Assembly: GCA_014380545.1 (NCBI GenBank)
Contig: JACMJP010000311.1
Location: 1-22,329 of the forward strand
Origin: Chitinophagales bacterium
Lineage (GTDB): Bacteria > Bacteroidota > Bacteroidia > Chitinophagales > BACL12
DNA length: 22,329 nucleotides
Direction: 5' to 3'
Shown piece by piece: positions 15,151 through 22,329 of this stretch. The position numbers and the translations under genes were made by a program. Each line of letters begins with the position of its first letter. Position 1 is the stretch's first letter. A model generated the notes under the pieces. It was given only the letters and a program-made list of their open reading frames with translations, searched no databases and was not told the origin of the DNA.

Positions 15151-15537
15151 CTACTTTCTACTTAATTCAATATTTATTTCGACCTTATTAACATGACAGC
15201 TATTTTCAGTTACTACAATATCGGTTTGGTTATAGGTTTCAAAAATATTACTCGTAATTATAAGATCATAAACTCCAGGTCGTTCATCAGCGCCGGATAA
15301 AAAATAAGTGGTTATGTTTCCTAGTGAATCCATACTAATACTGCCCTGGTCAAGAGTGTCTATAAATATTCCTTCCTGTATTACTGCAACTATTGAATCT
15401 GCCACGGTTTCTCCAAACTCATTTTTTGCGTACAACTCAATCCCACTTCGTATATCTGTCGTGCAAATCGTAAAACCATCGTCTTTATCACAGGAAAATA
15501 ATCCTGTTAGCAAGGTAATAATCAATAAATTTTTCAT
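15151..15537 (-). CDS. Small carboxypeptidase-regulatory-like lipoprotein
   Basis: A 128-residue lipoprotein: the signal sequence ends at the lipobox LFSC (cysteine 16), followed by DKDD, an acidic sequence that in Bacteroidota may favour surface display. The body is a single beta-sandwich of carboxypeptidase-regulatory or Ig-like type, with GIELYAKNEFGETVADSIVAVI, a mid-region RPGVYDLIITSNIFETY, and the ending SCHVNKVEINIELSRK. The phrase NSCHV.KVE.N.EL recurs in such Bacteroidota proteins. It lies 37 bases after the DUF1684 gene on the same strand, so the two are probably cotranscribed. No enzymatic residues are evident; binding or structural roles are possible. Confidence 0.7.
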   Translation of the reverse strand: MKNLLIITLLTGLFSCDKDDGFTICTTDIRSGIELYAKNEFGETVADSIVAVIQEGIFIDTLDQGSISMDSLGNITTYFLSGADERPGVYDLIITSNIFETYNQTDIVVTENSCHVNKVEINIELSRK

Positions 15538-15574
15538 ATAACTAGAATTAAAATTACAAAATCACAGGATGTTT

Positions 15575-16186
15575 TTAATGTTTTTGTTTCTTTCCAAACA
15601 TCTTTTCTCCGGCTTCAATTCTTACAGCTAATTTATTTTCTGAAGGAGGAACTGGACAGGAATATCCATCAGTGTAAACGCAATAAGGATTATAGCATTT
15701 ATTAAAATCAATTATAAGCAGATTATCTTTTATATCTCTAAGCTTCAGATCAAGATATCTTCCGCCTCCGTAAGTTTCTTCATAATTTGTTTCATCATTA
15801 AAAGGAATAAATAAATGATCTGCATATTCTTCAGTTTCCCGCAATGTTAAACTCTGGTAAATACTCAATGTGTATTCTTTGCTCTGCAATTGAAATTTTA
15901 CCGTACCATATTTTACATATTGTTTTATCTTGCCGCTGCTTGTTGGCATGTCAAAAGGTTTTTCATCAGGAGTTGATTTAAAATTCCCGGTAACATGATA
16001 TGTTGAATCAATTTCAAAAAATTTCAAATGCTTTAAATCTTTTTCTTTTAGCGGGGAGTTTTCATCTGTACGGAATTCGTTGATGTAATATTCCCTGAAT
16101 TGTAGCATTCCTTGTGTGTAAGATTGAGTAAATACAGAATTAATAAAATAAATTTTAATTAGGAATATGAATAATATGTTTTTCAT
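15575..16186 (-). CDS. DUF1684 family exported protein
   Basis: A 203-residue protein with a signal peptide (about residues 1-20, ending VFTQ). Family blocks of DUF1684 are clear: MLQFREYYINEF...SPLKEKDL, FFEIDSTYHVTG, GGGRYLDL, and the signature IDFNKCYNPYC followed by YSCPVPPSENKLAVRIEAGEK. Nearly the full domain is present. The function is unknown; the conserved cysteine/asparagine/proline cluster suggests an active or metal site, which is inference. The next gene downstream, a small lipoprotein, follows by 37 bases. Upstream, an 8-base inverted repeat (16224-16248) and the terminator of the preceding gene mark this as the start of a transcript. Confidence 0.9.
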   Translation of the reverse strand: MKNILFIFLIKIYFINSVFTQSYTQGMLQFREYYINEFRTDENSPLKEKDLKHLKFFEIDSTYHVTGNFKSTPDEKPFDMPTSSGKIKQYVKYGTVKFQLQSKEYTLSIYQSLTLRETEEYADHLFIPFNDETNYEETYGGGRYLDLKLRDIKDNLLIIDFNKCYNPYCVYTDGYSCPVPPSENKLAVRIEAGEKMFGKKQKH

Positions 16187-16223
16187 GATGTAAAGATGGT
16201 GAGAAATATAGAATAATATAACC

Positions 16224-16248
16224 CAATTCCTCCATAATTAAGGAATTG
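16224..16248. promoter_or_regulatory. Inverted repeat upstream of the DUF1684 gene
   Basis: CAATTCCT (16224-16231) and AGGAATTG (16241-16248) pair perfectly around a 9-base gap. It lies 38 bases upstream of the DUF1684 start codon, so it is placed like an operator or leader hairpin. No protein can be assigned to it. Confidence 0.3.
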
Positions 16249-16300
16249 CGTGAATTTTAAATGAAAGTCATTCGGCCATAAAGTTTGTTAAAGAATAAAA

Positions 16301-16327
16301 ATCCCGCTCAAACCTTTTGAACGGGAT
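16301..16327 (-). terminator. Intrinsic terminator of the Asp-box/PKD gene
   Basis: ATCCCG pairs with CGGGAT and TCAAA with TTTGA around a 3-base loop, with one C-A mismatch. On the minus strand the stem is followed by TTTTT, a classic rho-independent terminator. It begins 34 bases past the stop of the large T9SS gene. Confidence 0.8.
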
Positions 16328-16360
16328 CAATTTGCTACAATAAGAAATACCACTCTAAAA

Positions 16361-18442
16361 CTACTTTGCTATTGCAATACGTTTTACAGCTGCAGCATGC
16401 TGTGATGAAAATTTTAAAATATATTCCCCTGCTGAAAATGTGGAAATATCAATTGTTGTATTTCCATTCAATGTTTGCTCAAATACTTTTTCTCCCTGCA
16501 AAGAATATATTTCAACAGCAACATCATCTTCTATGTTTTGCATTTCAATATTTATTATATCAGTTGCTAATGTCGGGTAAACAGAAATATTATTATTAAA
16601 TGTTACATCGTCAATATTTACCAGTTCAGTTATTGTTATTGTTTTGCAATCTTCATCATTACCGTATTTATTTGTTGCGGTTAAACACACAGTATAATCT
16701 CCTGTCTCATCAAAAATATTTACAGGATCTTTTAAATTTGAAAGATCACCACCTTCATCAAAATTCCACAAATAAGTACCTGCATCCGCACTCAAATTAT
16801 GAAATGCAACTGAATTAAATGTAATTGTATAATCAAAATTTGCTGTAGGATCATATGGTTCAAAACGGCTGTAATCATATGCCCTGTAAATAATGTTATT
16901 ATTTAAAGTGATAGCATCAGGATCTTCTGTATCTAATGAATTTCCGGGATCCTGATCCTGCATCCAGAGTGTATGAATTTTATCATCCATACTATTCCAA
17001 TATAATGTTGGATTTATATTTTCATAATAATCTTCAGCAGTATAACTTATATTAATTGGGTCCGACCATGTATTTCCTCCATCTGTAGTATAAAATCCAA
17101 AAAGATCACGGAAAGATTGTGCATCAGTTGAATTCGGATCGCCAACGTAATCAGTATATTCTACCTGATGTGTATATACTATATACATACTTCCGGTTGA
17201 GGGATCTAAAGCTGCTGCCGGCTGAGAAGTTAATCCAACTCCGTAATTTGCAAGATCAAATCCGATACCTGCAAAAGGATCACCATCATCATCCCAGTCA
17301 ACTATAGGAAAGGTTAAATACTGAACACTGTCTTCGCCAAAACTTTCATTCCAGTAAAACATTCCTGCAACACCCGGAAAATAATTCCATGCTTTATCAC
17401 CAGGTGTAATATCCAAAACATTTGTTACACCGGTCCATACATGCATTTTTCCTGCATTATCAATTGCAAGTGCAATGGAACCATCATGCGTTCCAATTGT
17501 ATCAGCAATTGCATCACCTGTTATATCAGATATTTCATTGCCATCAAAATTCGAAATCGGAAATTCAATTAATCTTGTTCTTGTCCATGATCCAATATCT
17601 CCATTTGATGATGAGCGCCAAACTGCAAGGTCATTAATTTTTGAACCTGCTGCAATATATACTTCAGAACCAATCGCCTTTATTGTATAACATTCGGCAC
17701 CCATAATATTATATCCGCTTGCAGTATCAACGCCCGGTAATCTTAATCCCTGGATATCCCATGTTGCTCCGGCATCAGAAGAACGATAGTATAACATGTA
17801 ACCATTATCATTTCCGGCATCATCATTTGCAATTAATAAATGAATATAATTTGAACCCGGAGCACAGGCAGCCCGGGGCCATGTTCCTTTTAATAATAAT
17901 GAATTACTATTTTCCGTCCATGTTTCAGAACCGGGAGCATCATTTTCAAAAATTGCAATATTATTTAATCCGTCATGTGCAAAAAACATTTCATGCCCGT
18001 CAATATAAATAATAGCTGGAAAACCTGTTCTGTATTCCTCAATTCTTTCAACAGGAATTTCTCCCCATGTTGAACCATTAGAATGATTAAAAAATGTTCC
18101 CCTGTCAGGTCTTTCAGTTGATGTACTTGTTGAGCCTGTCCATGCAGCAGATACAGTTCCGTCTTCATAAACAAGTAACCTGTTTGGAGAAGTATTGTTT
18201 GTTGGAAGATCATATGTAGTATTTCCGACAAAATCTCCGCCAGCTCTTGATGCCGCTTTTGCATAAAATACATTTTCATTAAATGGAGTCGCAGAATTCT
18301 TTTTCGCATATTCAGTAAAACCGAAATGCGGAATTATCAGAAGTTGATCTTTTAATTGTTTGTTTTTAATTGCAGTAGCATTTTGTGTTTGTGCTGTATG
18401 GATGATAAAAAAAGTAAAGAGCGGGTACAGAATTTTTTTCAT
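16361..18442 (-). CDS. T9SS-exported Asp-box (sialidase-like) and PKD protein
   Basis: A 693-residue secreted protein. The signal peptide ends about TAQTQ (residue 20). Residues about 60-530 form a repeat-rich beta-propeller-like region with sialidase-type Asp boxes (SSDAGATW and TTDGGNTW), suggesting a BNR/sialidase-fold domain. No catalytic arginine triad is evident, so glycosidase activity should not be assumed. A PKD domain lies at about 536-605 (YLWNFDEGG ... TGDYTVCLTATNKYG). A T9SS type A sorting domain fills 618-693 (SVYPTLATD, EIYSLQGEKVF, FSAGEYILKF, terminal KRIAIAK). It is probably a surface or secreted adhesin or polysaccharide-binding protein, and is monocistronic with its own terminator. 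Confidence 0.87.
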   Translation of the reverse strand: MKKILYPLFTFFIIHTAQTQNATAIKNKQLKDQLLIIPHFGFTEYAKKNSATPFNENVFYAKAASRAGGDFVGNTTYDLPTNNTSPNRLLVYEDGTVSAAWTGSTSTSTERPDRGTFFNHSNGSTWGEIPVERIEEYRTGFPAIIYIDGHEMFFAHDGLNNIAIFENDAPGSETWTENSNSLLLKGTWPRAACAPGSNYIHLLIANDDAGNDNGYMLYYRSSDAGATWDIQGLRLPGVDTASGYNIMGAECYTIKAIGSEVYIAAGSKINDLAVWRSSSNGDIGSWTRTRLIEFPISNFDGNEISDITGDAIADTIGTHDGSIALAIDNAGKMHVWTGVTNVLDITPGDKAWNYFPGVAGMFYWNESFGEDSVQYLTFPIVDWDDDGDPFAGIGFDLANYGVGLTSQPAAALDPSTGSMYIVYTHQVEYTDYVGDPNSTDAQSFRDLFGFYTTDGGNTWSDPINISYTAEDYYENINPTLYWNSMDDKIHTLWMQDQDPGNSLDTEDPDAITLNNNIIYRAYDYSRFEPYDPTANFDYTITFNSVAFHNLSADAGTYLWNFDEGGDLSNLKDPVNIFDETGDYTVCLTATNKYGNDEDCKTITITELVNIDDVTFNNNISVYPTLATDIINIEMQNIEDDVAVEIYSLQGEKVFEQTLNGNTTIDISTFSAGEYILKFSSQHAAAVKRIAIAK

Positions 18443-18567
18443 GATAATTGATTTTAGAGTTATAACAATTATCCCGAAAATACTTTGCTATATAATTACT
18501 TGAGTCGCCTCTTAATCATTTAAGATTTGTTTAATGTTAATTAACTAAAAATGTATTATCATTCTTC

Positions 18568-18596
18568 ATTTTAACTTAAAAATTTTAAGTTAAAAT
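18568..18596. repeat. Perfect 29-nt palindrome
   Basis: Arms of 14 bases (ATTTTAACTTAAAA at 18568-18581 and its exact complement at 18583-18596) flank one central base. Only one G-C pair lies in each arm. It is in the 217-base gap between the Yip1-like gene end (18660) and the Asp-box gene start (18442), both on the minus strand. It could end the membrane operon's transcript or serve as an operator for the Asp-box gene. Its length makes chance unlikely even in AT-rich DNA. Confidence 0.75.
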
Positions 18597-18659
18597 TTTA
18601 TGTGAGAGTAATTAAATAAACCCCATTTCGAATTATTCATCTTAGAAGTAAATAAATAA

Positions 18660-19379
18660 TTAATCAATACCCTTATCTCCTTTTCTATTTTGGTCTTTTT
18701 TCTTTTTCTCATCATTGCCCAATACATGCCCTAAAGATTTTGCCATATTGCTGTAAAAATTTCCCCGTACTTCCTGGAATGCGACAAATTCCTGTTCAGG
18801 GTTTCCAAAAAATGGTCTTAATGTCCAGCCGAGTTGAGATCCTACAAATGCATATAGAACGATCCATAATCTTAAAAACCAAATGCGGGATAATCCTTTC
18901 GGTTCATCTGTTTCCAGATGTGTTTGAATGGATTTATAAAATAATCTTGCTCCGACAATTCCGGAAATGGCGAAGAAAACAACATTCAGAACTTTAAAGA
19001 ACTGATAATTTTCTGTTGTAATTAAAATGAATAATGTTACCGGTGCAAAACCAATTAAAAGAATACCGATTATGCAAGTTGCAGTTAATCCTAATGCAAG
19101 GCCCTGCCATAAAGATTTTGTTGAACCGAATATGCTGCTGAAAATAAAGAATGCGGGGATGCAAATTAATAATGTAAGAATATATAACACAGGTAGCTTA
19201 GCAATACTGATTGCCCCTTGTAAAAAACCCTGAGAGAGACCAATGATGAATCCATAAATGCCAAAGCAAATAACACTCAATAATAAAAGTGCAAGTATTT
19301 TACTTTTCAAATTAACGGATGCATGAATTTCTTCGATAAATGTTTTGCGGTTCTGCAGTAGTGATGTTAAAAGTTTCAT
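18660..19379 (-). CDS. Yip1-like polytopic membrane protein
   Basis: A 239-residue integral membrane protein with about five transmembrane segments (for example 27-50, 56-82, 88-120, 125-150, 165-190). The arrangement recalls bacterial Yip1-domain proteins: a conserved glycine-rich first helix (FGIYGFIIGLSQGFLQ), a lysine before helix two (IAKLPVLYILTLLICIPAFF), and a late FAPVTLFIL segment. A cytoplasmic tail is very basic and charged (KKKKDQNRKGDKG). In some databases close relatives carry an actin-binding WH2 label, which I would not rely on. It is the last gene of the five-gene membrane operon, 28 bases after the previous stop. No substrate or activity can be deduced. Confidence 0.7.
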   Translation of the reverse strand: MKLLTSLLQNRKTFIEEIHASVNLKSKILALLLLSVICFGIYGFIIGLSQGFLQGAISIAKLPVLYILTLLICIPAFFIFSSIFGSTKSLWQGLALGLTATCIIGILLIGFAPVTLFILITTENYQFFKVLNVVFFAISGIVGARLFYKSIQTHLETDEPKGLSRIWFLRLWIVLYAFVGSQLGWTLRPFFGNPEQEFVAFQEVRGNFYSNMAKSLGHVLGNDEKKKKDQNRKGDKGID

Positions 19380-19407
19380 AATAATGTATTTTATAATGGT
19401 TGGTTAA

Positions 19408-19950
19408 TTAAAATTTTAGTTTATGATATTCTTCAATTGAAGTCTGATCTTCCGGTGAAAATGTATAGTTGTTTATATTTTCTGATATTTTTATGTTTCT
19501 TACTTTCGGATTATAGTATTGATATTCTGTAATAAATATTCCAACTGTTATTCCAATACAATAACAAATCATTAAACCTGCTGTTCCGGTATTCTGTAAA
19601 CTCCGGATGAACATTACCGGATCAAAGCCATTTTCTCCTATAAATAATATGTAGAACGAAATAGCAGTAACCGCATTTGCCTTGAAATATAAATTTAAAA
19701 ACTTACTTTCTGTGCTAATGTGTTTTGATGCAATATGCCTTATATAAAACCACAATACAATAAATCCCGGTATTGAACAAAACCCACCTATGAGACACAT
19801 GTATATAATCGTCAGCAGTGATTCTGACAGATCAGAATGGATCCTTACCAACACATCAAATATAAAATAAACAAATGGTGATAGTACTGTTGTAATAAAC
19901 CAGATGAATAAAAGATTTGTAAATTCTTTTTCGGTTGTTGTTTTCTGCAT
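19408..19950 (-). CDS. Four-helix membrane protein of unknown function
   Basis: A 180-residue protein with four predicted transmembrane segments: LLFIWFITTVLSPFVYFIF, LTIIYMCLIGGFCSIPGFIV, AVTAISFYILFIGENG and GLMICYCIGITVGIFI. A 40-residue soluble tail follows (YYNPKVRNIKISEN ...). No known family is recognised, and no enzymatic or transporter motif is visible. It starts 16 bases after the stop of the DUF2809 gene and ends 28 bases before the next start, so it is the fourth gene of an operon made only of membrane proteins. Only context speaks to its role. Confidence 0.65.
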   Translation of the reverse strand: MQKTTTEKEFTNLLFIWFITTVLSPFVYFIFDVLVRIHSDLSESLLTIIYMCLIGGFCSIPGFIVLWFYIRHIASKHISTESKFLNLYFKANAVTAISFYILFIGENGFDPVMFIRSLQNTGTAGLMICYCIGITVGIFITEYQYYNPKVRNIKISENINNYTFSPEDQTSIEEYHKLKF

Positions 19951-19966
19951 AATTAAGAAAAGCTAC

Positions 19967-20392
19967 TTAGCTTATTTGTATTTTCTCTTTTTTATTTTGT
20001 TTAACTATGAGTAAATTATTTCTTTTTAATAAGATCTTCTCCGTTATTATAATAAGACATATCCCAACAGTATAGGCTCCCATATCAATCCATGTAAAAT
20101 TTCTCCCAAGAATAACCGCAGCTATTTTTGAGTCTTCTAATTCCAGGAATTTTAAAAGCTGCAGATACTGAAGAAACTCTATGCTATAAGCAAATAAGAG
20201 AACATATAATGCTGCTTTAAAGATTGGCATATCCCAAAAGCTTTTAATGAAAGAATAAATAAGCATCACAACTAAAACATCTCCAATATAATTTCTAATA
20301 AGTTTGTTGTAAACATAATACGCAATAAATATTTCCGTGAGTAAGAGAAGGATTGCAGGAAGAAGATATTTTCTATTGATTATTGTTTTCAT
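19967..20392 (-). CDS. DUF2809 membrane protein
   Basis: A 141-residue integral membrane protein with about four transmembrane segments. Family-like blocks are NYIGDVLVVMLIYSFIKSF, AYSIEFLQYLQLLKFLEL, and ILGRNFTWIDMGAYTVGI, with conserved aspartates (GDVL, WIDM) and E..Q. DUF2809 has no assigned activity that I know of; the fold is reminiscent of VanZ-like proteins. Its start overlaps the end of a 47-residue membrane protein gene by 20 bases (stop at 20373), which suggests translational coupling. It is the third gene of the five-gene operon. Confidence 0.82.
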   Translation of the reverse strand: MKTIINRKYLLPAILLLLTEIFIAYYVYNKLIRNYIGDVLVVMLIYSFIKSFWDMPIFKAALYVLLFAYSIEFLQYLQLLKFLELEDSKIAAVILGRNFTWIDMGAYTVGICLIIITEKILLKRNNLLIVKQNKKEKIQIS

Positions 20393-20516
20393 GTTGTAAC
20401 AGCTTGGTTTTCCTTTTGTAGGTTACAAAAAATACTGAAATGAGCTCAATAAATACAGCAATCACCCAAATCAGCATCACTTTTACAAATTGTTTTTTAT
20501 TCAAAGTAGTTGCCAT
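20373..20516 (-). CDS. 47-residue single-pass membrane protein
   Basis: A short reading frame from ATG (20514-20516) to TAG (20373-20375). The product begins MATTLNKKQFVKVML and has one hydrophobic segment (about residues 14-32, LIWVIAVFIELISVFF), followed by a basic tail VTYKRKTK. An AGGAG Shine-Dalgarno-like sequence lies nine bases upstream of the ATG. It starts four bases after the stop of the preceding gene and overlaps the DUF2809 start by 20 bases, so it is tightly placed in the operon. Positive-inside topology puts the tail in the cytoplasm. I know no homolog. Such small membrane proteins often act as accessory subunits. Confidence 0.7.
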   Translation of the reverse strand: MATTLNKKQFVKVMLIWVIAVFIELISVFFVTYKRKTKLLQHENNNQ

Positions 20517-20520
20517 AAGT

Positions 20521-20907
20521 TTATACTCCTACATGAACAACTGTAAGATTCTCAAAAAATAAATATGCAAGCACAAGGCCCACACTTAAACAGGCGTAAG
20601 CTATCAACACCCATTGAAGAAAATTCTTATGGAGATCTATTTCGATATGCAGATCATCTCCGTTAAAATTAATTTGAAATTTAAGGATTGAAAGTGCATT
20701 AATGGTGATTGCAATGAGTGGAAAAATAAGCATGATCGAAACAGATAAAAGAGGGGAGATTTTGTCAATCTGTAAAAAGAAATTTGTTAAAGTATCTGAT
20801 TCAAAGAATTTCTGCATAATGAGTGATAGCCAGAACAATCCTGTTAATCCGAGTAAAAGAAAAGATGAGAATATTATTTTATTTTTTTTCTTTGATAAAG
20901 CTTCCAT
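20521..20907 (-). CDS. Three-helix membrane protein of unknown function
   Basis: A 128-residue protein from the ATG at 20905-20907, with three predicted transmembrane segments: FSSFLLLGLTGLFWLSLI, LLSVSIMLIFPLIAITIN and VLIAYACLSVGLVLAYLFF. The loop before the last segment (FQINFNGDDLHIEIDLHKN) is soluble. No family is recognised. An upstream in-frame ATG at 20988 would add 27 hydrophilic residues; I prefer the internal start because it follows an A-rich Bacteroidota-type initiation region, but either fits the promoter. It is the first gene of the operon, followed by the 47-residue gene after four bases. Confidence 0.7.
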   Translation of the reverse strand: MEALSKKKNKIIFSSFLLLGLTGLFWLSLIMQKFFESDTLTNFFLQIDKISPLLSVSIMLIFPLIAITINALSILKFQINFNGDDLHIEIDLHKNFLQWVLIAYACLSVGLVLAYLFFENLTVVHVGV

Positions 20908-21026
20908 ATTTTTTTGTTTATTAGTTATCAATAAATTTTTTAGATAAATACTTTCATGATAAATGAAACCAGTTTCTCCTTTCCTCATAATACTTGGTTT
21001 AAGGTCTTATAAAGTACTTTGAAAAA

Positions 21027-21057
21027 CAAAGTTATAATATTTTCCTGATCCTCCAAA
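21027..21057 (-). promoter_or_regulatory. Complete Bacteroidota sigma-A promoter
   Basis: On the minus strand TTTG (21057 to 21054), then exactly 19 bases, then TAACTTTG (21034 to 21027). This is a full match to the Bacteroidota promoter TTTG-N19-TAnnTTTG and the only one in the window with both boxes at standard spacing. A 6-base inverted repeat (ACTTTG, AAAAA, CAAAGT, 21016-21032) overlaps the -7 box and probable start, a placement fit for a repressor. It should drive the membrane operon. Confidence 0.8.
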
Positions 21058-21155
21058 TCAATTCTCAAATATTTTTCGCAAAATAAAAATCCACTGCCAC
21101 CTATGCGTCGTAAATGTTCCAGTTTACAAACTTTTAAAAACAAAAACCGATAAGC

Positions 21156-22329
21156 ATGAAACGTTTATTACTAAAAGCAAACGGTTATTGGGCAAAGAGC
21201 CTGGTAGCCATGGGTTTGGTGTTTTCATCTTTCGGAACATTTGCATCGAGCCACAGAGAAGCCCCGCTGATTGCAAACGATCCGTTAGCTGATAATACTG
21301 ACCTTTATGCGTTCAGGAGTCCGGATGATCCGAACACAATTACAATTATCGCCAATTATATTCCTGGCGAAGTTCCATTTGGTGGACCGAATTACAACAC
21401 CTTTGGAGAAAACATCCGTTATGAAATTCATATTGATAACAATGTTCTCACTTTAGGTGATGATATTGTTTATCGTTTTCTTTTCACAAGAGTAAATGAA
21501 GATCCTTCAACATTCTTCAACATTCGTTTAGGTTTACAAAACTTAAAAGCTACCTACACTTGTGAAAAAAGTACAGATGGTGGTTTAACATTTACTGCTA
21601 TTGTTACTGATGGCCCAGTGCCTCCACCAAATATTGGAGCAAGATCCATTGAAGGCGGTGCTGGTTTAGCAACTACTTATGATGCTTTAATGGCTGCTGC
21701 AATTGTAACAGCATCTTCAGGCGAAAAAGTATTTTGTGGACCCGTTGATGACCCGTTTTATGTTGACCTTGGAGCTATCTTCGATTTAGGTGATGCACCA
21801 AGAAAATCTGAAAACCCAAGAGATGGTTTAGGAAAATATAATTGTCATACGATTTCATTACAAATTCCTATTGATATGCTTCAGAAAGACGGCTTGAGTG
21901 CTGACGACGCTGACGATATATTGGATGGTGATTTCGTAATTGGAGTATGGGCAAGTGCAAGCCGCCCTTCAATGCGTACATTAAATGGTGATGGTACTGA
22001 ATCTGTTTCAGGTGACTGGATCCAGGTTTCAAGACTGGGAATGCCATTAACTAACGAGGTAGTTATTCCACTAGGAGGAAAAGATTACTGGAACTCCTTA
22101 ACACCATTTACGGAAGATCCTGCACAGTATGAATATTTCTATAATCCTGAATTAGGACTATATATGGATGATGCATTATTTGGAGGAGCTGTGCCACAAT
22201 TATCAAGGCTCCGTATCCAAAAAAATTCACTCGGAGCTTATGGTTTCGGTAACGGTCAGGATGGGTTATATGCGTTAAAAGGTTCTTCAGCTGTGGCCGG
22301 AACTGCATTAGATGATGCAATTTTCGGAA
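21156..22329 (+). CDS. DUF4331 family exported protein (partial, 3' end outside window)
   Basis: The first 391 residues of an open frame beginning at ATG 21156-21158; no stop occurs before the window ends, so it is incomplete. A signal peptide (about 1-30, ending GTFAS) is followed by the DUF4331 hallmark SSHREAPLIANDPLADNTDLYAF and by NYIPGEVPFGGPNYNTFG. Further family blocks follow: DDIVYRFLFT, GPVDDPFYVDLGAIFDL and SGDWIQVSRLGMPL. Full-length members are often 450-600 residues. DUF4331 proteins are secreted and of unknown function, often with calcium-rich or metal-binding looking loops. It is divergent from the membrane operon across a 248-base gap. Confidence 0.9.
   Translation, partial: MKRLLLKANGYWAKSLVAMGLVFSSFGTFASSHREAPLIANDPLADNTDLYAFRSPDDPNTITIIANYIPGEVPFGGPNYNTFGENIRYEIHIDNNVLTLGDDIVYRFLFTRVNEDPSTFFNIRLGLQNLKATYTCEKSTDGGLTFTAIVTDGPVPPPNIGARSIEGGAGLATTYDALMAAAIVTASSGEKVFCGPVDDPFYVDLGAIFDLGDAPRKSENPRDGLGKYNCHTISLQIPIDMLQKDGLSADDADDILDGDFVIGVWASASRPSMRTLNGDGTESVSGDWIQVSRLGMPLTNEVVIPLGGKDYWNSLTPFTEDPAQYEYFYNPELGLYMDDALFGGAVPQLSRLRIQKNSLGAYGFGNGQDGLYALKGSSAVAGTALDDAIFG

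Noticed and set aside
16366..18012. Several plus-strand open frames opposite the Asp-box/PKD gene
   Set aside because: Their products are rich in His, Leu and Gln, typical of antisense reading of an AT-rich, Asn/Asp-rich gene. The minus-strand frame has a signal peptide, PKD domain and T9SS tail.

Overview
The window looks like chromosome of an uncultured or little-studied Bacteroidota bacterium. It is AT-rich. It has two genes and two decayed fragments carrying type IX secretion (T9SS) C-terminal sorting domains, several Bacteroidota-type families (carboxypeptidase-regulatory-like, DUF5777 barrel, PepSY-like lipoprotein, tRNA_anti-like OB protein, DUF1684, DUF4331), and several close matches to the Bacteroidota sigma-A -7 element TAnnTTTG. 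I see no phage, transposase, CRISPR array, tRNA or rRNA.

Layout. 1-2.8 kb: two minus-strand secreted proteins (a carboxypeptidase-regulatory-like protein and a small T9SS cargo), flanked by two non-coding T9SS tail remnants and a repeat-rich regulatory-looking stretch. 2.8-4.6 kb: three plus-strand genes (GNAT acetyltransferase, PQ-loop/SWEET-like membrane protein, SnoaL/NTF2-like protein), closed by a strong hairpin. 4.8-7.2 kb: a minus-strand envelope cluster transcribed as cytochrome c lipoprotein, anchored OB-fold protein, YceI protein, then a terminator-like hairpin and a DUF5777 barrel. 7.5-10.3 kb: a small unknown protein, then a response regulator, histidine kinase and PepSY-like lipoprotein. 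10.4-15.1 kb: a ligase-associated DExH helicase with a heptanucleotide-repeat insertion, and a convergent CPA2 cation/proton antiporter whose stop codon directly abuts the helicase stop. 15.1-18.4 kb: a small lipoprotein, a DUF1684 protein and a large T9SS-exported Asp-box/PKD protein with a clear terminator. 18.6-21.1 kb: a five-gene operon made only of integral membrane proteins, including a 47-residue protein and a DUF2809 protein, read from the best-formed promoter in the window and ending near a perfect 29-nt palindrome. 21.2 kb to the end: a plus-strand DUF4331 gene cut by the window edge.

How the genes fit together. Most of the content is cell-envelope biology: exported or anchored proteins, a periplasmic redox-looking module, a two-component system with its lipoprotein partner, and ion transport. 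The best candidates for undescribed systems are the all-membrane operon (18660-20988) and the cytochrome/OB/YceI/DUF5777 module (4841-7199). Neither has a function I can assign from sequence alone. All family names come from reading the protein sequences, with no database search.
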